A stretch of 64,000 nucleotides of DNA, from NCBI RefSeq assembly GCF_000725485.1, contig NZ_JOAG01000033.1, positions 24,100-88,099 of the forward strand. Reading direction: 5' to 3'. Of this stretch, positions 45,763 through 55,321 are shown piece by piece. The notes beneath the pieces were generated by a model. It saw only the letters and a list, made by a program, of their open reading frames with translations. It had not been told where the DNA came from and searched no databases. Every line of letters begins with the position of its first letter. Position 1 is the stretch's first letter. The stretch is from Nonomuraea candida. Its GTDB lineage: Bacteria; Actinomycetota; Actinomycetes; Streptosporangiales; Streptosporangiaceae. Made by a program: the position numbers and the translations under genes.

Positions 45763-47559
45763 TCAGGACTGGGTGCCCAGCCTGATCTGGTTCATCACCA
45801 CGCGGATGTCCGGCAGGAGCTGCTTGCTCTCCTCCGGGATCGACATGTAGACGATGGCCGGCACCTCGCCGCCGGTGTTCACGGCCATCGTCACGATCGT
45901 CGCCTTCTCGGTGTCGGAGGTCAGCGAGTACGCGATCAGCCGCCCCGTCTGGTCGCCCACCTTGATCGCCTGCTGGGCGATCTTGCGGACCTTGTTGTCG
46001 GCCGGGAAGAACCGCTTGCGGGCGCTCAGCACGACCTGCTTGATGACCGGCTCCAGGTTGTCCGGCTCGTAGTACGAGGCCAGCCGCGGCGACAGCGGCC
46101 CCGACATGAGCTGGGCGTACTTCTGCGGCGCCACCTGCACGTACTGGCGGGTCTCGAACGCGTAGGTGTTCTTGACCGTGGGGCGCTCGTCGAGCTGCCA
46201 CGTGCCGCCCAGGCGCGGCACCGTGATCCCGGCGGCGGCGTCCGGCACCCGGCCGATCACGGTCGAGGCCTTGCCCGGGTATTTCGGCAGCGGGCCGATC
46301 GTGGTCGAGCTCTTGGTGGTGCTCGCCTTGGGCGCGGTGGTGGCGGGCCCGCCCGCGAGGTTGGCGCTGGACGGCTCCTCGCCGGCCAGCGGGCCCCACA
46401 GGAACGCCCACAACAGCGCGGCGACCAGCGCGATCGCGACGGAGCCGCCGAGCGCGTAGATCCAGATGGGCTTGCCCGACCCTTCGTCGTCGAGCCCGTC
46501 CTGGTCGCCCATGGCCTGGTAGTCGTCGCCGAACACGGTGTTCCAGAGCTCCTGCTGCCGCTCGGGCGGCGGGGTGCGGGAGCCGCTGATCTGGCCCGCC
46601 GTGACGAACCGGTTCTGCGGATCGGAGGGGTCGCGGCTCAGGTTGGAGCCGGGGCGGGCGGCCTGGTCGTCGCCGGTGGGCGTGTCGGTGTGAGCAGAGT
46701 CCATGGAGGTGGAGGGGACCGCGCGGTCGTTGAGGAGCTTGTCCTGGTGGTGGGCGTACGTGACCGTACGCTCGTCGGCCGGATGGCTCTGGGGGGCGGG
46801 GTTCTGGGGCGGGGTGTTCTGGGACGGAATGTTCTGGGACGGGGGGTTCTGGGGCACGTGACTCTGGGGGGCTGGGTTGTGCGGCGCTGAGTGGTGAGGT
46901 GCGGGGTTCCGGGGCCCGTGGTCCTGGGGCGGGAGGTTCCGGGGCGCCCGGTTGTCGTGGGGCGGCGCGTCCTGCGGCGGGCCGCCGGCCGGGCGCTCCT
47001 GGTCGGGGGGGGGCGCCGGGCCGGCGTAGACCGCCGTACGCTCGGCCGCCGCCTCGGACGGGGGCCAGGGGGCGGGGCTGGACAGGTTCGACCAGGCGCC
47101 GGGGGTGGGCACGGGCGGCTGCGCCCACGCCGGGACCGGGTCGGGCACGGGCGGCTGCCCCGGGGACGGCCGTCCCTGGGGCAGCGGCTCCCCCTTGCCG
47201 GACGCCTCCGGCCAGGAGACGGGCACATCGGCGGGAACGGGGCCCGGCCAGGAGGCCCGGACGTCGGGGGAGGAGGCCGCGTCCGGCCAGGAGGCGCGGA
47301 CGTCGGGGGAGGAGGACGTCTCGGGCCACGCGGCCCGCCCGTCCTGGCGGCCCGCGCGGGCCGCGCCCGGCGGCTCGGGCCAGGAGGGGTCCTTGCGCGG
47401 CGGCTCCGGCCAGGACGGCTCGGGGCGGGCCTGGGGCGGCTCGGGCCAGGAAGTGGGCACCTCGGCCGAGGGGGCGTCGGGCCAGGAGGGAGAGGCGTCC
47501 CGGCGGGGCGCCTCCGGCCAGGAGGATGGCGGATGAGGTCCGGAATTCTCCGTTGCCAT
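45763..47559 (-). CDS. Membrane protein with Trp/Pro repeat-rich cytoplasmic domain
   Basis: 598 residues from ATG 47559 (GGGAGGG upstream). The first 330 residues are disordered with about a dozen SWPE/SWPD-P units, then Pro/Gln/Asn repeats (PQNPAPQSH type). A motif ELWNTVFGDDYQAMGDQDG leads to one membrane helix (about 390-415), then an extracytoplasmic domain of about 165 residues with GGTWQLDERPTVKNTYAFETRQYVQV and VSMSIPEES-like strands. I do not know the family, although similar actinobacterial membrane proteins exist. Longer starts up to 47754 are possible. Confidence 0.75.
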   Translation of the reverse strand: MATENSGPHPPSSWPEAPRRDASPSWPDAPSAEVPTSWPEPPQARPEPSWPEPPRKDPSWPEPPGAARAGRQDGRAAWPETSSSPDVRASWPDAASSPDVRASWPGPVPADVPVSWPEASGKGEPLPQGRPSPGQPPVPDPVPAWAQPPVPTPGAWSNLSSPAPWPPSEAAAERTAVYAGPAPPPDQERPAGGPPQDAPPHDNRAPRNLPPQDHGPRNPAPHHSAPHNPAPQSHVPQNPPSQNIPSQNTPPQNPAPQSHPADERTVTYAHHQDKLLNDRAVPSTSMDSAHTDTPTGDDQAARPGSNLSRDPSDPQNRFVTAGQISGSRTPPPERQQELWNTVFGDDYQAMGDQDGLDDEGSGKPIWIYALGGSVAIALVAALLWAFLWGPLAGEEPSSANLAGGPATTAPKASTTKSSTTIGPLPKYPGKASTVIGRVPDAAAGITVPRLGGTWQLDERPTVKNTYAFETRQYVQVAPQKYAQLMSGPLSPRLASYYEPDNLEPVIKQVVLSARKRFFPADNKVRKIAQQAIKVGDQTGRLIAYSLTSDTEKATIVTMAVNTGGEVPAIVYMSIPEESKQLLPDIRVVMNQIRLGTQS

Positions 47560-47886
47560 TGCGGCCGGCCCTCCCGAGGTTATGTCCGGATGTCCCGTTA
47601 TATCCGGATTTGACGTCTCACGCATGATCTCATGGGATTTTCCAGGAGATCGAGGTGGTTCCGCAGCGAAACGAGCGAAGCCATGCGGATCGGTGGGCGG
47701 ATCCTGCGACGGCAGGTCACCTTCCGGTCGATCATGCTCAGCTGGGGATACCACGGCGACAAGGCTATTCTTCTGGGACGAATGAGGTCACAACGGATAC
47801 ATCACCATCAGGTCTCACCGGACCCGAAGCCTCCATTGTGCCCGCGTCCCTCGATCCAGTGCCTGCGTTCAGTCGAAGAGGTGCGC
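47560..47886. other. 327-bp gap between divergent genes
   Basis: Holds the promoter of the membrane protein gene (AT-richer near 47600-47640, with ATATCCGGAT and TATGTCCGGATGTCC repeats) and the upstream region of the leuS leader. Frames reading through it have no ribosome site or recognisable protein. Confidence 0.5.
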
Positions 47887-47898
47887 TAGGCTTGACAC

Positions 47899-47943
47899 AT
47901 GCGTTCCGCGACCCTGCTTCTTAGCGGGCCGCGACGGCCCTGA
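47899..47943 (+). CDS. leuS leader peptide, 14 residues with Leu-Leu-Leu
   Basis: ATG 47899 to TGA 47943: [14 protein letters not shown]. The codons CTG-CTT-CTT include two rare CTT codons in this GC-rich genome, which suits a sensor of Leu-tRNA supply. Its position, length and the following terminator are those of amino-acid attenuators. Confidence 0.85.
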   Translation: MRSATLLLSGPRRP

Positions 47944-47965
47944 AGGTCTCGCCGTCGCGGCTCCA

Positions 47966-47995
47966 CCCCTCGTTGTGTGCACGAGGGGTTTTCTT
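47966..47995 (+). terminator. Attenuator terminator of leuS
   Basis: Perfect 8-bp stem CCCCTCGT (47966-47973) / ACGAGGGG (47981-47988), 7-nt loop, then TTTTCTT. A T run is unusual in this genome and supports a true intrinsic terminator. Confidence 0.9.
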
Positions 47996-48028
47996 ATGGG
48001 TCCGAGTCAAGCCAGAAGGACAGTAGCC

Positions 48029-50476
48029 GTGAGTGAGTACGATCCGCAGGCGCTGCAGGCCAAGTGGCAGCAGCGATGGGAGGAGCAGGAAACCTATCGG
48101 GCGAGCGAGGACGCCGCGGACACCCGCGAGCGCCGCTACATGCTCGACATGTTCCCCTACCCGTCCGGCGACCTGCACATGGGCCATGGCGAGGTGTTCG
48201 CCATCGGCGACGTCGTCGCGCGCTACTGGATGCAGCAGGGCTACAACGTCCTGCACCCGATCGGCTGGGACTCCTTCGGCCTGCCCGCCGAGAACGCCGC
48301 GATCAAGCGCAACGCCCACCCGGCCGAGTGGACCTACGCCAACATCGAGACGCAGGCCACCTCGTTCCGCCGCTACGGGATCTCCTTCGACTGGTCGCGC
48401 CGCCTGCACACCAGCGACCCCGACTACTACCGGTGGAACCAGTGGCTGTTCATCCGCTTCTTCGAGCGCGGCCTGGCCTACCGCAAGGGCGGCCTGGTCA
48501 ACTGGTGCCCCAACGACCAGACGGTGCTGGCCAACGAGCAGGTCGTGGCCGGCAAGTGCGAGCGCTGCGGCGCCGACGTGGTGCGCAGGGAGCTGACGCA
48601 GTGGTACTTCAAGATCACTGACTACGCGCAGCGCCTGCTGGACGACATGGACCAGCTGACCGGCTGGCCCGAGCGGCTGCTGACCATGCAGCGCAACTGG
48701 ATCGGCCGCTCCGAGGGCGCCGACGTGCTGTTCCGGATCGAGGGCCGCGACGAGCCGGTCCACGTCTACACCACGCGCCCCGACACGCTCTACGGCGCCA
48801 CGTTCTTCGTCGTCGCCGCCGACGCCAAGCTGGCCGAGGAGATCGTCACCGACGAGCAGCGCCCGGCGTTCGAGGCCTACCGCGCCGAGGTCGCCAAGCT
48901 GAGCGACATCGAGCGGCTGGCCACCGACAAGGAGAAGACCGGCGTCTTCCTGGGCCGCTACGCGATCAACCCGGTCAGCGGCGAGCGCATCCCGGTCTGG
49001 GCGGCCGACTACGTGCTGGCCGACTACGGCCACGGCGCGATCATGGCCGTGCCCGCCCACGACCAGCGCGACCTCGACTTCGCCCGCAAGTTCAACCTGC
49101 CGGTGCGGGTCGTCGTGCACACCGGCCTGGCCGACCCGGGCGAGACCGGCGAGGCCACGCCCGGCGAGGGCACGCTGGTCAACTCCGGCCCGCTGGACGG
49201 CCTGACCAAGGCCGAGGCCATCGCCAGGATCATCGAGATCCTGGAGGCCGACGGCAGGGGCGCGGGCGCGGTCAACTACCGGCTGCGCGACTGGCTGCTG
49301 TCGCGCCAGCGCTTCTGGGGCACGCCGATCCCGATCATCCACTGCCCCGACTGCGGCGAGGTGCCCGTCCCCGACGAGCAGCTGCCGGTCACGCTGCCCG
49401 ACATGCGCGGCGAGGCGCTGGCGCCCAAGGGCGTCTCCCCGCTGGCCAGCGCCACCGACTGGGTCAACGTCGCCTGCCCCAAGTGCGCCGGCCCGGCCAA
49501 GCGCGACACCGACACGATGGACACGTTCGTCGACTCGTCGTGGTATTTCCTGCGTTACTGCTCGCCCGGCTACACCGACGGCCCGTTCGACCCCGAGCAG
49601 GTGCGCAAGTGGGGCCCGATCGACCAGTACGTCGGCGGCATCGAGCACGCCGTGCTGCACCTGCTCTACTCCCGCTTCTTCACCAAGGTCCTGCACGACA
49701 TGGGCCTGCTCGACTTCACCGAGCCGTTCCTGCGCATGCTCAACCAGGGGCAGGTCATCAACGGCGGCAAGGCCATGTCGAAGTCCCTGGGCAACGGCGT
49801 GGACCTGGGGCAGCAGATCGACGACTTCGGCGTCGACGCCGTACGCCTGACGATGATCTTCGCCGGGCCGCCGGAGGACGACATCGACTGGGCCGACGTC
49901 TCGCCGGCGGCCTCGCAGAAGTTCCTGGCCCGCGCGCTGCGCGTGATGTCCGAGGTCACCAGCGAGCCGGGGGTCGCCTTCGACGGCGGCGACGCCGACC
50001 TGCGCAAGGTGACCCACCGCACGATCGACGAGGTCACCAAGCTGATCGACTCGCAGCGCTTCAACGTGGCGGTGGCGCGCATGATGGAGCTGACCTCGGC
50101 CGCCCGCAAGGCCATCGACGGCGGCCCCGGCGCCGCCGACCCGGCCGTGCGCGAGGCCGCCGAGACGCTGGCGATCATGCTGTCCCTGGTGGCCCCCTAC
50201 ACCGCGGAGGAGGGCTGGGAGCGGCTGGGCCGCACCGGGTCCGTCGCCTTCGCGGGATGGCCGGTCGCCGAGCCCGCGCTGCTGGTGCGGGAGTCGGTCA
50301 CCTGCGTGGTGCAGGTGGCGGGCAAGGTGCGCGACCGGCTGGAGGTCTCGCCCGAGATCACCGAGGAGGAGCTGCGGGCGCTGGCCCTGGCCTCCGACAA
50401 GGTCGCCCCCTACCTCCAGGGCATGCCGCGCAAGGTGATCGTCAGGGCGCCGAAGCTGGTCAACATCGTCCCGTAG
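48029..50476 (+). CDS. leuS: Leucyl-tRNA synthetase
   Basis: 815 residues from GTG 48029 (AAGGA 9 bp upstream; attenuator just before). Class Ia signatures: [17 protein letters not shown] (HIGH-like motif HMGH), zinc-type C-x-x-C in [27 protein letters not shown], the editing domain with [14 protein letters not shown], and [15 protein letters not shown] (KMSKS-like AMSKS). The tRNA-binding and C-terminal domains follow. Loads leucine on tRNA-Leu. Expression appears tied to leucine charging through the leader. Confidence 0.97.
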   Translation: MSEYDPQALQAKWQQRWEEQETYRASEDAADTRERRYMLDMFPYPSGDLHMGHGEVFAIGDVVARYWMQQGYNVLHPIGWDSFGLPAENAAIKRNAHPAEWTYANIETQATSFRRYGISFDWSRRLHTSDPDYYRWNQWLFIRFFERGLAYRKGGLVNWCPNDQTVLANEQVVAGKCERCGADVVRRELTQWYFKITDYAQRLLDDMDQLTGWPERLLTMQRNWIGRSEGADVLFRIEGRDEPVHVYTTRPDTLYGATFFVVAADAKLAEEIVTDEQRPAFEAYRAEVAKLSDIERLATDKEKTGVFLGRYAINPVSGERIPVWAADYVLADYGHGAIMAVPAHDQRDLDFARKFNLPVRVVVHTGLADPGETGEATPGEGTLVNSGPLDGLTKAEAIARIIEILEADGRGAGAVNYRLRDWLLSRQRFWGTPIPIIHCPDCGEVPVPDEQLPVTLPDMRGEALAPKGVSPLASATDWVNVACPKCAGPAKRDTDTMDTFVDSSWYFLRYCSPGYTDGPFDPEQVRKWGPIDQYVGGIEHAVLHLLYSRFFTKVLHDMGLLDFTEPFLRMLNQGQVINGGKAMSKSLGNGVDLGQQIDDFGVDAVRLTMIFAGPPEDDIDWADVSPAASQKFLARALRVMSEVTSEPGVAFDGGDADLRKVTHRTIDEVTKLIDSQRFNVAVARMMELTSAARKAIDGGPGAADPAVREAAETLAIMLSLVAPYTAEEGWERLGRTGSVAFAGWPVAEPALLVRESVTCVVQVAGKVRDRLEVSPEITEEELRALALASDKVAPYLQGMPRKVIVRAPKLVNIVP

Positions 50477-50483
50477 CCGCCGG

Positions 50484-50561
50484 CCCGGCGCCTGCCGGTC
50501 GCCCTCGTCCCGCGGGCGCGGGTCCGGCGCGTGCCGGTCACCGTCGGCCCGCGAGCGCCGC
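50484..50561. repeat. 39-bp tandem duplication between convergent genes
   Basis: Two head-to-tail copies (50484-50522 and 50523-50561) match at about 31 of 39 positions and begin CCGGCGCSTGCCGGTC after the first base. They lie between the leuS stop and the LLM gene stop. Confidence 0.65.
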
Positions 50562-50578
50562 CCCGGCGGCGCGGCGCG

Positions 50579-51547
50579 TCACAGCTCGCGCAGGGCCGGC
50601 AGCAGCTCCTTCTCCGCCCACTCGAAGAAGGGCTGCTGCTGGTCGTGCCCGATCTGGACGAGCGCCACGTGCGTGTAGCCCGCCTCGGCGAACTTCCGCA
50701 CGCCCTGCACGACGGCGTCCACGTCGTCGCCGCACGGCACGCTCTGGGCCACGTCCTCCGGGCGCACGGTGCCGGCCGCGGCGGCGAAGTTCACCGGTCC
50801 GGGCAGCTCGGCCATCACCTTCCAGCCGCCCACGCTGGACCAGCGCCACAGCTCGTGGGCGCGCCGCTTGGCGGCCTCGGCGTCGGTGTCGTAGGCGATG
50901 GGGAGCTGGCCGTAGACGGGCTTGCCCTGGCCGCCGGCCGCGTTGAACTGCCGCACCACGTCCGGCATCGGCTCGTTGATGACCAGCACGTCGCCGTACT
51001 CGGCGGCCAGCTCGGCCGACTGCCCGCCGGAGGCGGCGATGCCGATGGGGACGGGGCGTTCGGGCAGGTCGTACAGCTTGGCCGAGTCCACGTCGAAGAA
51101 CTCGCCCTGGTGGGTGACGTACTCGCCGCTGAAGAGCTTCCTGATGATCTGGACGGCCTCGGCGAACATCCGGTGCCTGGTGTCCACGGGAGGCCAGCCC
51201 TGGCCGATGACGTGCTCGTTGAGGTTCTCGCCGGAGCCGAGGCCCAGGGTGAACCGGCCCTGGCTGAGCACGCCCATGGTGGCGGCCTTCTGCGCCACCA
51301 CGGCCGGGTGGTAGCGCATGATGGGGCAGGTCACGTACGTCATGAGGGGCAGCCGCTCGGTGACCTGGGCCGCGGCTCCGAGCACCGACCAGCAGTAGGG
51401 CGAGTGGCCCATCTCCTCGATCCACGGGAAGTAGTGGTCGGAGATGACGGCGTAGTCGAAGCCGAGCCGCTCGGCGGCCGCGGCGTAGTCGACGAGCTCG
51501 CGGGCCGGGGTCTGTTCGGACATCAAGGTGTAGCCGATTTGTACCAT
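50579..51547 (-). CDS. F420-dependent LLM class oxidoreductase (TIGR03557-like)
   Basis: 322 residues. VQIGYTLMSEQTPARELVDYAAAAERLGFDYAVISDHYFPWIEE, PLMTYVTCPIMRYHPAVVAQKAATMGVLSQGRFTLGLGSGENLNEHV, and PIGIAASGGQSAELAAEYGD are the standard luciferase-like/F420 blocks. It resembles the F420-dependent glucose-6-phosphate dehydrogenase relatives. The substrate is not known. Convergent with leuS. Confidence 0.9.
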   Translation of the reverse strand: MVQIGYTLMSEQTPARELVDYAAAAERLGFDYAVISDHYFPWIEEMGHSPYCWSVLGAAAQVTERLPLMTYVTCPIMRYHPAVVAQKAATMGVLSQGRFTLGLGSGENLNEHVIGQGWPPVDTRHRMFAEAVQIIRKLFSGEYVTHQGEFFDVDSAKLYDLPERPVPIGIAASGGQSAELAAEYGDVLVINEPMPDVVRQFNAAGGQGKPVYGQLPIAYDTDAEAAKRRAHELWRWSSVGGWKVMAELPGPVNFAAAAGTVRPEDVAQSVPCGDDVDAVVQGVRKFAEAGYTHVALVQIGHDQQQPFFEWAEKELLPALREL

Positions 51548-51596
51548 GCGTCCCGGCTACCCGGCTTTGTCCACATTAGCGGCCAAAGAGCGAAGA

Positions 51597-52025
51597 TCAA
51601 TGTTGGCGGCGCTCGCGCAGCTCCTCCACGACCAGGCCCAGGCCGATGCCGAGCAGCCAGACGTCCTTGGCGACGCCCAGGCCCTGCTGCGTGGGCCGCA
51701 GGCCGCCCTCCTCGCGCATCCCCGGCGTCCTGAGGTACAGGCCGAGCAGCCCCGCCGCGAACCCGGTCAGCGCCGCCCCCGCCAGCAGCGAGGGCACGAA
51801 CGGCGCCAGCAGGGCCGCCCCGAGGGCGATCTCCCCCTTGGACATCAGCCGGACGAACGTGGCCGGCTTCACGCACCTCAGGAACGGATAGGGGGTCGTC
51901 GCCATGCCGTGCAGGTGCGCGGCCGTCTCCTCGTCTGCGGCGGCCTTGCCCAGCCCGGAGTTCAGGATGACGGCGGCGGCAGACAGCCGGGGCGGCATTT
52001 GGTGAAGACGCGCGAAGATCCTCAT
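51597..52025 (-). CDS. DoxX-like membrane protein
   Basis: 142 residues with four membrane helices. RLSAAAVILNSGLGK, then LMSKGEIALGAALLAPFVPSLLAGAALTGFAAGLLGLYL and VAKDVWLLGIGLGLVVEE match DoxX-type small membrane proteins of actinobacteria. In mycobacteria a DoxX protein works with SodA and SseA in redox stress; a role here is open. Short gap to the LLM gene on the same strand. Confidence 0.75.
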   Translation of the reverse strand: MRIFARLHQMPPRLSAAAVILNSGLGKAAADEETAAHLHGMATTPYPFLRCVKPATFVRLMSKGEIALGAALLAPFVPSLLAGAALTGFAAGLLGLYLRTPGMREEGGLRPTQQGLGVAKDVWLLGIGLGLVVEELRERRQH

Positions 52026-52174
52026 TTTTCCTCATTAATAGTGCGAAAGCGGGCGTTGGTCTCCTTCCCCGCTCCTACCCCTGCATCCCGGACCTGGCCT
52101 TTTCCTGGGTAGCGCACGTCCGCCGGCGGAGGAATTCTTGGGCCGTTCTTGGTCTCGCGGTTTAGTGTGCAGCT

Positions 52175-55100
52175 GTGGCAAACGGCGCATACCTGAGATA
52201 CCCGCACCTGCACGGTGACCTGGTCACCTTCGTCGCCGACGACGACGTCTGGCTGGCACCCCTGAGTGGCGGAAGGGCCTGGCGGTTCACCGCCGACCGC
52301 GTACCCGTGTCGCATCCGCGCTTCTCCCCCGACGGCGGCCGGATCGCCTGGGACAGCGGCAAAGAAGGCGCCCGCGAGGTGTTCGCGGCCGAGATCGACG
52401 GCGGCGAGGGCGAGCGGCTGACCTACTGGGGCGACGGCACGACCTCGGTCCGCGGATGGACGGGCGACGGCGACGTGCTCGCGGTCAGCGCGACCGGCCA
52501 GGGCTCCAGCTCCCGCCGCTGGGCGTACGCGGTGCCGCTCGACGGGAGCGCGGCGACCCGGCTGCCGTACGGCTGGGTGAGCGACGTGGCGGTCAGCGGC
52601 GCCAAGGTCGCCACCGTGTCGTCGATCTGGCGCGAGCCCTCCCAGTGGAAGCGCTACCGCGGCGGCACGGCGGGCAAGATCTGGGTCGACGCCGCCGGCG
52701 ACGGCGAGTTCACCAGGCTGTTCGCCGACAGCCGGGCACAATACTGGTCGGTGAGCTGGGCCGGCGACCGGCTGGTCTTCCTGTCCGACGAAGACGGCAC
52801 CGGCAACGTCTACTCCGCCCTGCCCGACGGGTCCGATCTGCGCAGGCACAGCTCCCACGAGGAGTTCTACGCCAGGCACGCCACCAGCGACGGCGAACGG
52901 GTGATCTACTCCCACGCCGGTGACCTGTGGCTGCTGGAGAGCCTCGACGCGGAGCCGTACCGGCTGGACGTGCGGCTGGGCGGGCCGCGGCCGGGGCGGG
53001 CCAGGCGGCCGGCGCCGCTGCGGGCGGGCGGCTTCTCGCCCGACGCGACCGGGCGGGCCAGCGCGGTCGAGATCCGCGGCACCGCGCACTGGGTGACCCA
53101 CCGCGACGGGCCCGCCGGCGTGCTGCGCGCCGAGCCGGGCGTGCGCGTACGCCTGCCGCGGGTCCTCGACGCCGACGGCAAGGCCGTGTGGGTGTCCGAC
53201 GCCGGCGGCGAGGACGCGCTGGAGATCGGCACCCCCGGCGGCGAGGTCAGGACCCTGGCCGCCGGGCGGCTCGGGCGGGTGCTGGAGCTGGTCGCCGCGC
53301 CCGACGGCAAACACGTGGCCGTGGCCACCCACGACGGGCGGCTGCTGGTGGTGGACCTGGCCTCGGAGAACGTCCGCGAGCTCGACCGCACCACGCAGGG
53401 CGACATCAGCGGGCCGGCGTTCTCGCCCGACTCCGGCTGGCTGGCCTGGGAATACCCGCACGACCTGCGGCTGACGCAGATCAAGATGGGGCGGGTGGAC
53501 GGCACCTCGGTGATCGAGGTCACGCCGGCCCGGTTCATCGACTACGACCCCGTCTTCACCAAGGACGGCAAGCACCTGGCGTTCCTGTCGGTGCGCACCT
53601 TCGACCCGGTCTACGACGCGCACGTCTTCGAGCTGTCCTTCCCCTACGGGTGCCGGCCGTACATCGTGCCGCTGCAGGCCACCACGCCGTCGCCGTTCGA
53701 CCCCTCCCTCCAGGGGCGCGGGTTCAATGGCGAGGACGACGGCCCCGCCAAGGGCGAGAAGAAGGACGATGAGCCGCCGCGCACCGAGGTGGACCCCGAG
53801 GGGATGGCCGCCCGCATGGTGCCCGTGCCGGTGCCCGCCGGCCACTACGCCAACCTGCGCGCCGCGAAGGACGCGCTGCTGTGGCTGCGCCATCCGATCG
53901 CGGGCCGGCTCGGCGACGGCACCGAGCAGAACGGCGACGTCGTGCTGGAGCGCTACGACCTGAAGAAGCGCTCGAAGGCCGAGCTGGGCAAGGAGGTGCG
54001 CAGGTTCGAGGTCAGCGGCGACGGCACCCGGCTCGTGCTCAACGGCAAGAACGGCCTGCAGACTCGCGCCGCCGGCGAGAGCGACGAGGTCGTCACCATC
54101 GACCTCGACCGGATCAGCGTCCAGATCGACCCGGTCGCCGAGTGGCGGCAGAGCTTCCGCGAGGCCGGACGGCTCATGCGCGACCACTTCTGGCGCGCCG
54201 ACATGAACGGCGTGGACTGGCAGGCGGTGCTCGACCGCTACGAGCCGCTGGTCGAGCGCATCGGCTCGCACGCCGAGCTGGTCGACCTGCTCTGGGAGAC
54301 GCAGGGCGAGCTGGGCACCTCCCACGCCTACGCCTACGGCAACGGCCCCGGCGTCGATCCGCGCCGCCGCCAGGGGCTGCTCGGCGCCGACCTGACCAGG
54401 GACGCCGACGGGGTGTGGCGGGTCGCGCGCATCCTGCCCGGCGAGTCCTCCGACCACGCCGCCCGCTCGCCGCTGCTCGCGCCCGGCGTCGCGATCCGCC
54501 CCGGCGACGCCATCCTCGCCGTGGGCGGCCGCCCGGTCGATCCCGTACGCGGCCCGCTGGCCCTGCTGGCGGGCACCGCCGACCAGCCCGTCGAGCTGAC
54601 CGTGCGACACGCCTCCGGCGGCGACGTGCGCCGGGTCGTGGTCTGCCCGATCGCCGACGAGACGCAGCTGCGCTACCACGACTGGGTGGAGGACCGGCGG
54701 GCGCACGTCAGGCGGGCCTCGGCCGGCCGGCTGGGCTACCTGCACGTCCCCGACATGGCGGCTCCCGGCTGGGCGCAGTTCCACCGTGACCTGCGCACCG
54801 AGATGGCCTGCGACGGGCTGATCGTGGACGTGCGGGAGAACGGCGGCGGCCACCTGTCGGAGCTGGTGCTGGAGAAGCTGTCGCGCAAGGTCACCGGCTG
54901 GTCCCTGGCGCGCGGCTACGAGCCGATGCCCTACCCCCACGACTCGCCGCGCGGGCCCGTGGTGACGATCGCCGACGAGTTCGCGGGCTCCGACGGCGAC
55001 ATCGTCAGCGCGGGCATCAAGAACCGCGGGATCGGGCCGCTGGTGGGCACCCGGACCTGGGGCGGGGTGATCGGCATCGACCTGCGCTACTCGCTGGTGG

Positions 55101-55321
55101 ACGGCACCGTGGTCACCCAGCCCCGCTACTCCCACTGGATGGAGGGGCCGGGCTGGGGCATGGAGAACTACGGCGTCGACCCCGACGTCGAGGTGGTGAT
55201 CACGCCGCAGGACCGGGTGGCCGGGCGCGATCCCCAGCTCGACAAGGCGATCGAGCTGGCGCTGGCGGCGCTCGACGAGCACCCGCCGGCCACGCCGCCG
55301 GAGCTGCCGCCGCTGCCCTGA
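52175..55321 (+). CDS. Tricorn protease homologue (S41 family)
   Basis: 1048 residues from GTG 52175. The N-terminal two-thirds form beta-propeller repeats (YLRYPHLHGDLVTFVADDDVWLAPLSGG; HPRFSPDGGRIAWDS; AFSPDSGWLAWEYP). A PDZ domain (about 735-815, GDAILAVGGRPVDPV) precedes the S41 core. Catalytic residues by comparison with Thermoplasma tricorn are S716-H717 in GTSHAY and S939-D940 in FAGSDGD. It trims oligopeptides after the proteasome. TAGTGT at 52163-52168 lies 6 bp before the start, so the mRNA may be leaderless. Confidence 0.93.
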   Translation: MANGAYLRYPHLHGDLVTFVADDDVWLAPLSGGRAWRFTADRVPVSHPRFSPDGGRIAWDSGKEGAREVFAAEIDGGEGERLTYWGDGTTSVRGWTGDGDVLAVSATGQGSSSRRWAYAVPLDGSAATRLPYGWVSDVAVSGAKVATVSSIWREPSQWKRYRGGTAGKIWVDAAGDGEFTRLFADSRAQYWSVSWAGDRLVFLSDEDGTGNVYSALPDGSDLRRHSSHEEFYARHATSDGERVIYSHAGDLWLLESLDAEPYRLDVRLGGPRPGRARRPAPLRAGGFSPDATGRASAVEIRGTAHWVTHRDGPAGVLRAEPGVRVRLPRVLDADGKAVWVSDAGGEDALEIGTPGGEVRTLAAGRLGRVLELVAAPDGKHVAVATHDGRLLVVDLASENVRELDRTTQGDISGPAFSPDSGWLAWEYPHDLRLTQIKMGRVDGTSVIEVTPARFIDYDPVFTKDGKHLAFLSVRTFDPVYDAHVFELSFPYGCRPYIVPLQATTPSPFDPSLQGRGFNGEDDGPAKGEKKDDEPPRTEVDPEGMAARMVPVPVPAGHYANLRAAKDALLWLRHPIAGRLGDGTEQNGDVVLERYDLKKRSKAELGKEVRRFEVSGDGTRLVLNGKNGLQTRAAGESDEVVTIDLDRISVQIDPVAEWRQSFREAGRLMRDHFWRADMNGVDWQAVLDRYEPLVERIGSHAELVDLLWETQGELGTSHAYAYGNGPGVDPRRRQGLLGADLTRDADGVWRVARILPGESSDHAARSPLLAPGVAIRPGDAILAVGGRPVDPVRGPLALLAGTADQPVELTVRHASGGDVRRVVVCPIADETQLRYHDWVEDRRAHVRRASAGRLGYLHVPDMAAPGWAQFHRDLRTEMACDGLIVDVRENGGGHLSELVLEKLSRKVTGWSLARGYEPMPYPHDSPRGPVVTIADEFAGSDGDIVSAGIKNRGIGPLVGTRTWGGVIGIDLRYSLVDGTVVTQPRYSHWMEGPGWGMENYGVDPDVEVVITPQDRVAGRDPQLDKAIELALAALDEHPPATPPELPPLP

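Larger units (their letters stand above)
47887..47995 (+). promoter_or_regulatory. leuS transcription attenuator
   Basis: TAGGCT (47887-47892) is a likely -10; the leader ATG is at 47899, so the leader seems leaderless. The leader peptide has three Leu codons in a row at 47914-47922. A 9-bp hairpin CCGCGACGG/CCGTCGCGG (47929-47937/47952-47960) overlaps the leader stop and can act as a pause or alternative structure. A terminator follows at 47966. Low charged tRNA-Leu would stall the ribosome and change folding in favour of leuS expression. Confidence 0.8.

Noticed and set aside
47632..47889. Plus-strand gene of about 85 codons before the leuS leader
   Set aside because: No ribosome site, no protein-like conservation pattern, and it would run into the attenuator promoter.
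52022..55282. Minus-strand frame of 1086 codons opposite the tricorn gene
   Set aside because: Antisense shadow of a high-GC gene; the composition (His/Gly/Arg/Val repeats) resembles no protein family and the plus strand has clear tricorn motifs.
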